From Syncephalastrum monosporum B8922 (Eukaryota; Mucoromycota; Mucoromycetes; Mucorales; Syncephalastraceae), in contig JNEN01000813.1 in the NCBI GenBank assembly GCA_000697355.1, forward strand, positions 1 to 64,000: 64,000 bases of DNA, read 5' to 3'. The notes under the pieces are model-generated. The model was not told the DNA's origin. It worked only from the letters and a program-made list of their open reading frames with translations, and did not search any database. Shown in pieces: positions 55,838-64,000 of this stretch. The stretch's first letter is position 1. Each line of letters begins with the position of its first letter. A program made the position numbers and the translations under genes.

Positions 55838-57335
55838 CTAGATGAGATCTCCAACGTTGGATGGCATCTCCTCGATTTGAGTGTTGTAAAATTTTTCAAT
55901 GTCCTAAGCGACGAAGATATGATATGGTCAGTCAATCGGGAACTGACCAAGCAGATTCTTATTACTCACTCGCATTTTGCGTACATCCTCATCCGTCACA
56001 AAATTGATGGCCACACCCTTGCGCCCGAAACGGCCACCGCGACCTATACGATGGATATAGCTCTCACTGATCATCGGCAGGTCGTAGCTTTATCGCCAAA
56101 AAAAAAAAAAAAAAAGACACCCATTAAAAATCATGTGACCACTCGCCAATAAACAGCTGATCAGTGCTTACTTGATCACCAGTGAGACTTGCTGCACGTC
56201 GATACCTCGAGAGAGTAGATCGGTTGTGATCAAGATACGCGACGAGCCAGAGCGGAACTCACTCATGATAAGATTGCGCGCAGACTGATCCATATCACCA
56301 TGGATGGCCGAGACCGTAAATTGGTTCGCAGAGAGCTTGTCAGTCAGCCACTCGACCTTTTTACGAGTGTTGCAGAAAATAACGGCTTGGGCGACGTTGA
56401 CGGTCTCATACAGGTCGCATAGGATTTCAAATTTATACGCCTCCCTTTCACATGCCACGTAAAACTGCCTGATGCCCTCGAGTGTGAGCTCGTCGCGTTT
56501 AACTAGGATGCGGATGGGATCGGCGCGCATGAACTTTTTGGTGACGTCCAGCACAGCCGGCGGCATGGTCGCCGAAAAAAGCGCGACCTGAGCTGTCTCA
56601 GGCAAGAAGGAAAAGAGATCCTGGATTTGGGTTTGGAAGCCCTGCGAGAGCATTTCGTCGGCCTCGTCGAGCGCCACCAGCTGAATGGCGTCGGGCTTAA
56701 GTGCACGGCGGTGGTACAACATGTCAAACACGCGGCCGGGAGTGCCCACCACAACTTGGCAACCACCTTGGAGGCGCAGCACGTCCTCCCGTGTGTCCGT
56801 GCCACCGATACAGGCGTGCACTTCAAAGTCTTCGTGCATGAAATCACCGAGCGCGAGCACGACTTTTTGGACCTGTAGAGCAAGTTCGCGGGTTGGGGTC
56901 AGGATCAAGGCCTGCGTCTCCTTGCGCGCCACATCGATGGACTGCAGGATGGCGATGGCGTAAGTTGCAGTCTTGCCGGTGCCCGACTGAGCTTGCGCAA
57001 TCACGTCATGGCCTTTAATGACGGGTAGAATAGCCCGTTGTTGGATAGCCGAAGGCCGCTCAAATCTGAAGGTAGGGAGTAGGTCAGCTATCTTTGTTTT
57101 CCCATGTAGGCAAGCTAACTACCCAAAAGCGTAGATGCCTCGCAGTAGGTTATGATCAAGGCCCATATTATCAAAACTGTCGGCGGTTTCGTCCCAGTTG
57201 GACTACATGTAAGAGAGACATGCAGGGGCGATTTAACATTGCACACGTCAACTTAAAGTTCATAAACGCCTCTAATAACAGGACGGTTACCTGGATGGCT
57301 TCGGGGGGCACGTCCTCGAGAGGTTCGATAGACAT
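55838..57335 (-). CDS. ATP-dependent RNA helicase eIF4A
   Basis: DEAD-box helicase of the cap-binding eIF4F complex; unwinds 5' UTRs during translation initiation. Five exons: 57335-57291, 57202-57123, 57065-56172, 56087-55970 and 55903-55838, giving 400 aa, the canonical length. Motifs: Q-motif [20 protein letters not shown] (I), PTRELALQ (Ia), GTPGR (Ib), DEAD (II), FSATMP (III), [12 protein letters not shown] (IV), [18 protein letters not shown] (V), [13 protein letters not shown] (VI), and the eIF4A ending [11 protein letters not shown]. Intron 3 ends in a T-rich stretch with an AAAG acceptor. Confidence 0.97.
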
Positions 57336-58219
57336 ACTATCAAGTATAGTTCAGCTTCTTCCATTCGTTTTATCTGTATTGCGTAGCTTATCATACCTCA
57401 TGATAAAGAAAGTGTCGCTAAAAGATGATAAACGGACAAGAAAAGATGATTTACTGCGGCATGAGAGCAAGTTGAAAACTAGAAAAAAAAGGAGATCACG
57501 CGCTTCTCAGTGCTGCGGCTCAAACCGCCCATTTCGTATAATTGCCCTACCGTGAGCGGCACCGTGGCTTACAAGGCACATGTCAGTTCGCGCACGACGT
57601 CACATATGACCCAAAAGTGACACATCCATCAGGATATGTCTAAGGGCAGATCACAGAGACAAGACAGATACATGAGAAATGAGAGGGCGTAGAGGCGAGA
57701 AACACGAAGCACTCATCCGAATTGTCGCTATGAAGAGAGAGGGGTTACGCCAGAAGGGGTGACGAAGAGGATCAATGTGAAAAAGCAGGGACCATATGCA
57801 TCATGGGCTGCATAAAGCAAGGGACCAGTCAAAGGGTACTTCCAATGAAAATAGATCGGAGCGGCCTATTGCCGGTTATGAGATCTGCGTGGGAATGGAT
57901 AAATCTATTGCAAAATACAGAGACGGTATATTCTATAATCGAGTGTCATTCAACCGCTGTGGTCGATTTATCTCGGGCACGATAATAGTAAAGATAGAGC
58001 AAATCACATCCCTTGCTTTTCTACGCGCATATGGCTGCATAAAATAAATACCGGGAACACTGATCGGGTGTTAGGAGACTTTCGGCAGCATTACTGTTCT
58101 ATACCGCATTTAGGCAACGAAGCTACACCTCTGGGTTTCCATTATATAAAGCGCGAGAATCTTCGCGTAGGAAAAAGGCACCTCAGCGTTTCCTTCTCTT
58201 GTTCTCTCCCTTGCACACG
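57336..58219. other. Divergent promoter region, eIF4A / glyoxylate reductase
   Basis: About 0.9 kb. A TATATAAA box (58143-58150) and a pyrimidine-rich leader precede the reductase. The small plus-strand frames at 57796-58047 have no family features. Confidence 0.5.
58143..58150 (+). promoter_or_regulatory. TATA box of the glyoxylate/hydroxypyruvate reductase gene
   Basis: TATATAAA located 70 nt upstream of the ATG at 58220. Confidence 0.6.
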
Positions 58220-59504
58220 ATGGCTCCCAAGCTTGTTGTCACTCGTATCCTGCCCCCCGATGCACAACACCGGCTCGAGCAATTGCCATTCGAGCTTGTG
58301 CAATGGCAGCAAGACTGCACGATGCCGCGCGATGAGCTTCTCCGGTCTGTCAAAGGCAAGCTCCTCCTGACCGCGAGACTTCGGCTTTTTTTTTTTTTTT
58401 GTTAACATGAAGCATGTCGATGCCAACTTTAGGTGCGGAGGCCCTGATTTGTCTTCTGACGGATAAAATCGACACTGAGCTTCTGGATGCGGCTGGTAAG
58501 TTCTTGATAAACAAAAACAAAAGAACAGAAAGAAGCAAAGAAAGGGCAGGAGAGCTGACTTGCAAAACCAGGTCCCCAGCTCAAGGTGATAGCCAGCATG
58601 GCAGTTGGATTTGACCATATCGACGTCGAGGCTGTCAAGGCACGCAACATCCACCTGGGCTATACACCTGACTGCCTGACCGATGCCACAGCCGACTTGA
58701 CTGTGCTTCTGACCCTGGCCGCCGCCCGCCGTATGAAGGAAGGCATGCTGGCAGGCGCAAATGGTGAGTGGGGTGCCTGGCGCCCGACCTGGCTCTGCGG
58801 TAGCCAATTCACGCGCAAAACCGTCGGCATTGTCGGTATGGGTCGTATCGGCGAGGCCGTGGCCCGTCGTCTCGAGCCGTTCGGCGTCAAGCGGACCCTC
58901 TATTGGGGACGTCAGCAGAAACCTGACGCCGAAGCGCGTCTCGCCACTGCTACGTTCGAGCCTGACCTTGATACTCTCCTCAGCCAGTCAGACTATGTCA
59001 TCGTCTGCTGCGCACTCACTCCCCATACCCGCGAAATGTTCACCTATGACAAGTTCGCCAAAATGAAAAAGTCAGCCGTAAGTTACTTGGAACAAAAGCA
59101 AAAGAAAGAGACGAGCACAGGCTTATGAAACGCGTATCAGGTCTTTGTCAACACTGCGCGTGGTGGTATTGTGAAACAAGATGACCTGAGTAAGTGCTAA
59201 AGAAAGGGACATGGGTCAGTCCGCTGATTCCAAATAGTCAAAGCCCTCCAAGACAGGGTGATCAAGGCAGCAGGCCTGGACGTCACTACGCCTGAGCCTT
59301 TGCCTACCGACAGTCCCTTGTTCCACCTACCTAACTGCGTCATTCTGCCACATATCGGTACGTTTGCATGTCATTTCTTATTATATTTGCTCACCACTGT
59401 ATATAGCGAGTGCTACCTTTGAGACCCGCGAGCGCATGGCATCCATGTGTCTTGAAAACGTAGAAGCAGCGATGGAGAACAAGCCTTTGCCATTCCAGTT
59501 GTGA
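58220..59504 (+). CDS. Glyoxylate/hydroxypyruvate reductase (D-2-hydroxyacid dehydrogenase)
   Basis: NAD(P)H-dependent reductase of glyoxylate and hydroxypyruvate, GRHPR-like. Six exons: 58220-58355, 58433-58495, 58572-59077, 59141-59189, 59238-59357 and 59407-59504, giving 323 aa, the normal length. Features: [14 protein letters not shown], the NAD(P) fold [16 protein letters not shown], and the catalytic triad of the family: Arg in NTARGG, Glu in TTPEPLP and His in LPHIAS. Intron 1 uses a GC donor (AAAG/GCAAGC) at 58356, needed to restore KGAEALICL. Reading through it meets a stop in the poly-T tract. Confidence 0.94.
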
Positions 59505-59709
59505 AAAGGGGAAAAAAAAAAGTACACAATAAGATGATATATGTATGATATATATATAAACTGTATAGACACGCATAGGCTGTGGTTTCGGAATGAGCGT
59601 CGCCCGGTAAAACGGCAAAAGGATAAAAGGGAAATGAATAGAGGGAGAAGGAGACGGTAGTTGTAAGGGAATGTTTGGGTGGAGTGTGCAAACAACCGTG
59701 TGTTGCTCC

Positions 59710-60622
59710 TTAGATAGAGGTGATGCAGCTTCCAAAGACGCGACGGATCAATTCGCGGCCATAGGGGATGTAGCTCGCACTAGTACAAACACGTTAATTT
59801 GACAGAACAATGACGCGCTGTCCCGATACTTACGCATACCACACCAGAGCGCAGAATTGGACGATGACGAGAATAATGGACAAGACAAAGTTTTTCAGCT
59901 ACAGGATAACCGCATGTTCAGAAACCCAGTTCCCTTCTCCTCCTAATCCTCATATCAATCTTACCCAAATCGACATGGCCAGCGTGAGGGCCAAGAGAGC
60001 AATGTAAATGGTCGTCGCCCAGAATCGCACTAAGCAACACATGGATAGAATGAGATTCTCGCGTCACCATCAAAGTGGTTGTGTGCGTACCTGGAGCAAA
60101 CATAGTCTTGATCTGTTTGGGGATACCAATGATGAAAGTCAAACTATGGAATAAACCTTTGCGTCAGAAACAATCCTGCTTGCCCGATGTACCCTCTCCA
60201 TTCCTTGGCTTTTACCTGAACAAAGACACAATGTTACCGATACTGTACAAAATGGCAAAGAGAGGGACGTTGGCAGTGAGAAGACACAGCGTGGACTATG
60301 GAAACAAGTGTATGAGATACATGATACGTGGGTTTATGCGAAACAAAGCATACGAGAATAGATATGATCATGCCGACAACAAAGCTAGTACAAACACGCA
60401 AGTCAGTTTATCCGAATCCCAAGGGCAGCTTTGGACTTACCAAGCACCGAATGCATACAGCCGCTGCATGCGATCCAGACCACAGAACTTCCAGGTTCCT
60501 AATCAGAGCAAAAATAAATACGCGCGTGTGAGTGAAAGGAAGGACATTGGTTTCGAATGGAGAATACCGTCGTCCATGGTGCCTTGGTCGCTAAAGTCAG
60601 AAGAGAAGAATCCGAACGGCAT
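59710..60622 (-). CDS. SFT2: SFT2-family Golgi vesicle-transport protein
   Basis: Small tetraspanning membrane protein needed for endosome-to-Golgi traffic. It was assembled from eight short exons that no single frame shows. Coding begins at 60622 (MPFGFFSSDFSDQGTMDD), then GLDRMQRLYAFGA, CFVVGMIISIL, VPLFAILYSIGNIVSLF, LTFIIGIPKQIKTMFAP, VRFWATTIYIALLALTLAM, FVLSIILVIVQFCALVWY and SYIPYGRELIRRVFGS; the stop is at 59710-59712. All junctions have GT-AG ends and matching phase. The total is ~158 aa with four hydrophobic segments. The GxPKQxKxMF and WYxxSYIPYGR motifs are diagnostic of SFT2/SFT2D. Confidence 0.88.
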
Positions 60623-60667
60623 GGTGTATCGATGCTCAAACAGAGATCAAAAGAAGAGGGCGAAAGA

Positions 60668-60705
60668 GAGAGAGAGAGAGAGAGTGTGTGTGTGTGTATG
60701 TGTAA
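60668..60705. repeat. (GA)n-(GT)n compound microsatellite
   Basis: GA run directly followed by a GT run, in the 5' flank of SFT2. Confidence 0.85.
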
Positions 60706-60934
60706 TACAAAGAAAGAAAAGAGAGGGAACACAGAGTTGAAAGTTCGTGTCCCGGTGTAAAGGTCTGCGGATGTCCCCACGCGCCTTTCCGGTAGACAGA
60801 GCGGAGAAATGATTTTTTCTTCATTCTCTTGGCAGCAGCATTGATGATGAAGAGGTATGACATATATAACATAAAGCATGTTTTTTTGATAGCATATCGA
60901 CGTTACTATGGAGTATCTATATGACCTGTAATTA

Positions 60935-62323
60935 TCAAAAATAGAGCTTCTGACAAGCAGGATAATGCGATGTTGCGGTCTCCGCATTTGGCATGGATTT
61001 TGTCTGCTGGCTCCGTGCTTGCTGTGCTTGCTGTGCCTGCTGTACCTGCTGTACCTGCTGTGCCTGCTGTACCTGTAGCGTTTGCAGCGTTTGCTGTGTC
61101 TGCTGCTTCTCTTGCTGCTCACCAGGCATAACTTTGTTATTTTTCTTGAACCATTTCTTTAACTTGCCCGTCTGCTGGTGCGCGTGTGATGTATTTCTAG
61201 GGTCGGGCTGGGGCGCAGTCAGCAGCGGGGAAGGTGGTTTGTTGCTATCCTCTAAGAGAGCAGGTGAGCTGCGACCTGTGCCATTGCCGCTCATATTGCA
61301 CGGGGTCACAGCCGGCGATGAATTATACCCAGGCGCCCAGGCGTCTGCCTTTCTGCGCAGCTCAGCTTCCTGACTATGGCTATTGCATTGGGCATACAGG
61401 TTGAGACAGCTGAACGAGTTCTTCAGCACGCTTGAGCCACCGTCGAGTGAACGTTGCTTTTGCTGTTGTGGTTGCTGTGGCTGGGGAGACTGTGTGTCCG
61501 GCGAGACCGACTGCTGTGTGGGTGGAAGAGGGTACCGCGGCAGATAGTCGCTGCTGCGCACGGCGTGGACCACATCATTCGCGCTAGTGCGCATCGTTCG
61601 GCACAAGGAAGCCGAAGCCGCGTGCGGATGGTGAGGTAGAGGGTGTGCGTGTGCATGACTCGAAGAATGCGTCTGCAAAGACGGACTGGAGGAGAAGGTC
61701 TGGTACTGGGCAGTAAGCGTGTGGTAGCTATGGCGATGAATAGCGGCAGCCGACCGCGTGTGCAGCAAGTAGCGCATCGCATACATCCCAATCGTGCGTG
61801 TGTATGTCTGTGCCTGAGGATCTGCCATGTGGGGCACGCACCGCAACAGCGTGCACCACAAGGCATACATTGTACGCATTGGATCTTCTGCAGTACTACT
61901 GCTGCCGATCGTGTTATCAGCCATAGGTGCGGCTAGCCAAGGTACACCGGCCGCAATCTCGAGCGGAGCAGGATGCGTTTCCGCAGAGCATGAATGCTTG
62001 CAGGCAAGCTCCTGCAGCAGCTGCTCGTAAGCTTGAGGCACGTCGGCCGCGAGCGGGTCTACCACGATGCGATCCTGCTTCGTCGGTACATCGCTATCAT
62101 TATTCTCCGGATTCTGGTTTTGCAGCGTCTCGAGACGATCGACTTGGGCCGACAGGCGCGTTACCAAGTCGGTGAGCGCAGACGTTTCTTCGGCTAAGCG
62201 CGCCTTGGTCTTACTCTTCTTCAAATGTTTGTTTAGTGGCTGTGAAGGTGGGTCGGGAAAAGAGAAGGCTGACAGCATGATGTTTGACTTTGGAAAAGGA
62301 ACGGAAAGGGAAGAAACAAGCAA
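60935..62323 (-). CDS. Hypothetical low-complexity protein with N-terminal coiled coil
   Basis: Single open frame of 462 aa. A second ATG at 62278 (MLSAFSFPDPP) gives 447 aa and looks the more natural start. Residues ~45-80 form a predicted coiled coil (AEETSALTDLVTRLSAQVDRLETLQNQ would be heptad-like). A helical, Cys/Trp-bearing part (DPMRTMYALWCTLLRCVPHM) may be folded. Next come His/Ser-rich and Gln-rich disordered stretches, a basic motif KLKKWFKKNNK near residue 400, and a Gln/Ala/Val repeat. No known family is recognised. The coiled coil plus basic motif could suggest a scaffold or DNA-associated protein, but this is a guess. Confidence 0.65.
   Translation of the reverse strand: MLVSSLSVPFPKSNIMLSAFSFPDPPSQPLNKHLKKSKTKARLAEETSALTDLVTRLSAQVDRLETLQNQNPENNDSDVPTKQDRIVVDPLAADVPQAYEQLLQELACKHSCSAETHPAPLEIAAGVPWLAAPMADNTIGSSSTAEDPMRTMYALWCTLLRCVPHMADPQAQTYTRTIGMYAMRYLLHTRSAAAIHRHSYHTLTAQYQTFSSSPSLQTHSSSHAHAHPLPHHPHAASASLCRTMRTSANDVVHAVRSSDYLPRYPLPPTQQSVSPDTQSPQPQQPQQQKQRSLDGGSSVLKNSFSCLNLYAQCNSHSQEAELRRKADAWAPGYNSSPAVTPCNMSGNGTGRSSPALLEDSNKPPSPLLTAPQPDPRNTSHAHQQTGKLKKWFKKNNKVMPGEQQEKQQTQQTLQTLQVQQAQQVQQVQQAQQAQQARSQQTKSMPNAETATSHYPACQKLYF
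61010..61105. repeat. 9/12-bp tandem repeat encoding Gln-Gln-Ala/Val
   Basis: Imperfect tandem copies of TGCTGTGCC/TGCTGTACC inside the hypothetical gene, read on the minus strand as repeating QQA/QQV tripeptides. A likely site of length variation. Confidence 0.75.
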
Positions 62324-63132
62324 AAGATTAAGTGAGCAAGAAATGCTGCTCAGAAGCTATCCCATTCCTTATGAGCTGGTTGGAGCTCTAATGTTCCGTA
62401 CGCGTGAAAATAGCAGAACCGACGATGGGCATAATAAAACAAAAAAGTAGCATTTAGTGACGGCAGTTCGTCATTGGCTAATCTGCCTTCGCGAGAGCAC
62501 ACACAACACATAAGGAGGGGTTAAAGAGACATGCAGATGAATGTACGTGCGTACATACACGACAGGCACTCTTCGGGGATTTATATGTGAAGAACATTTC
62601 TCTTTTTACATGGATCTTCTATACAGAGCTGAGTGGTGCCACTGTAACGTAGGGCGCAACAATTAACTCTTGTAGTATGCACGTACGTCAAAAAGAAATA
62701 AAATGGAAAACACTACCTTGTACATGGATCATCACTTTGTCATATTCTGTTGTCTAATTTCATGAGCAGACCGCTATTAAATACAGTAACTAGCCTCAGG
62801 TATGCATCCGAAAAAAGCGAAAAATAGAGTTGTATTATTTTTGGACGCGAAAATCTATCCTGCCGACCTACCGCACTCATACCAGTAGGTATAATATACA
62901 GTCGCGAGATCCTTGAAGCTCTCGCTTTAGGTATCAGGGTGTGTAAAGCTGACTTGGCCATACTTTCTGTAGTCTAGTATTTACAGTAATGGTCGCGCCT
63001 TCGGGACGCTGACAGCGTCGATTTGAGTCACTGCATAACATGCAACTCTGATAGGCTCATTCTCATCTGCAGAAATCAAAAAAAAATCTAGTGCTCCTCC
63101 AACGCAGGACCTTAGCTTAAACTCTCTCCACC
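62324..63132. other. Divergent promoter region, hypothetical gene / mitochondrial carrier
   Basis: About 0.8 kb of AT-rich non-coding DNA. No gene or structured element is recognised. Confidence 0.45.
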
Positions 63133-63969
63133 ATGTCAGGGCAGAAGCCGAAGAAAAGCGTCTGGGTATGCAGCATTCCCAAAACTAGTGTCACCCTGAA
63201 TCTCACCGCACTATAGAACTCAACTTTGGCGGGCGCATTCGCCGGGACCGTCGAGGTTCTCATCATGCAAGTACGTTTCCAACCACCTGTCAATGCCGTC
63301 GCGGTCTGATCTTGCTCTCTACGTTTCTAGCCAACCGATGTCGTCAAGACGCGTTTCCAGGTAAAGCACGCGAAACCCAAGTGTGAGCACAAGTGACTCA
63401 TCCGCGGAGATAGTCGCTTCGAGCTGCGTCGCACTACAACCAGGGAATCGTCAAAGCATTCCAGCAGGTTGCCCAGGAAGAGGGCTTTAAAGGTAAAAAA
63501 AAAAAAAAAAGGAAGAAAGAAAAAAGAAAAAAAGGGGAAAATGCTCGACATGAAGCTGAATTATCTGCAGCGCTTTATAGAGGTACAGGACCTGTGCTGT
63601 GCATCGTAGGTCCGCGCGTATCCTTGCAATATATGGGTCTTGCTTTGTATAAGCCCATGTTTGAACGCCTTGAGGGCAGCGTTCTGCCTTCGCATAGTTC
63701 TGCCGGTCTCGCGGGTGTAAGTTTGATTCGCTCATAAAATCGGCTCTGATTCTTTCGTGGTAGATCTGCACTGGTATCACGCAGGCTGTTACTCTCGGTA
63801 AGCAAAGCTGAAAGGAATGAAAGGAAAAGAAGCTGATATTGGCCTGCTTTTGTGTAGTCACACCCCTTGAAATGATCAAGGTACGCCAACAGACCGACTT
63901 AATGCAGGGCGGCCAGCGCAAGTACCACGGCTTGCTGCGCACGGCTTCCCTCATTGTGCGCGAAGAAGG
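63133..63969 (+). CDS. Mitochondrial carrier family protein, 3'-partial
   Basis: Inner-membrane solute carrier (SLC25). Seven exons are visible: 63133-63165, 63217-63270, 63331-63360, 63414-63492, 63571-63716, 63764-63797 and 63858-63969. A GTAATA donor at 63970 leads out of the window. The first repeat has the carrier signature in the form QPTDVVKTRFQ, split by introns, then GIVKAFQQVAQEEGFKALYRGTG. The second begins AGICTGITQAVTLVTPLEMIKVRQQ and goes on to KYHGLLRTASLIVREEG. Roughly 195 of ~300 residues are present. The second-repeat motif resembles succinate/fumarate and tricarboxylate carriers; the substrate is not certain. Confidence 0.9.
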
Positions 63970-64000
63970 GTAATAAGCGAAATTCTCAATTACGAAATAC

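Overview
This window is nuclear DNA from a filamentous fungus, most likely an early-diverging Mucoromycota (Mucorales-type) species. The reasons are: compact genes with many 42-100 nt GT-AG introns; T/C-rich intron ends; a complete exportin-4, which many yeasts lack; a LisH/poly-Q/WD40 LEUNIG-like corepressor; a large-subunit catalase; two Ecl1-type zinc proteins; and a decayed Helitron. The species cannot be fixed from sequence alone. No prokaryotic operon, CRISPR array, rRNA or convincing tRNA was seen.

Layout. 0-10 kb: 3' part of a MATE transporter, an ACT-domain protein, the ribosome-biogenesis GTPase BMS1 and a PMCA-type calcium pump. 10-24 kb: a Myb/SANT protein, a vacuolar amino-acid transporter, an Ecl1-like zinc protein in two exons, exportin-4 and a small secreted, probably GPI-anchored protein. 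24-31 kb: a cation diffusion facilitator with one GC-AG intron and the LisH-polyQ-WD40 corepressor. 32-35 kb: a gene-poor stretch with two unrecognised small genes and a diverged ~110 bp direct repeat. 35-50 kb: UDP-glucose dehydrogenase, a LITAF-like membrane protein, glutamate 5-kinase, guanine deaminase, a PTC7-like phosphatase and a clade-2 catalase. 50.7 kb: a second Ecl1-family gene.

51-55.5 kb is the most unusual part. Two copies of an unrecognised zinc-finger-like gene lie in inverted orientation around a ~755 bp spacer. The right copy is split by a ~0.9 kb decayed Helitron helicase fragment. 55.8-64 kb returns to housekeeping genes: eIF4A, a glyoxylate/hydroxypyruvate reductase with a second GC-AG intron, SFT2, a low-complexity hypothetical protein and the 5' part of a mitochondrial carrier.

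The genes are mostly unrelated housekeeping functions (ion and amino-acid transport, ribosome and translation, proline and purine metabolism, cell-wall precursor supply, redox defence). I see no biosynthetic cluster. Exon boundaries were worked out by hand from splice consensus, phase and protein-family continuity; those of exportin-4 beyond exon 5 are approximate.
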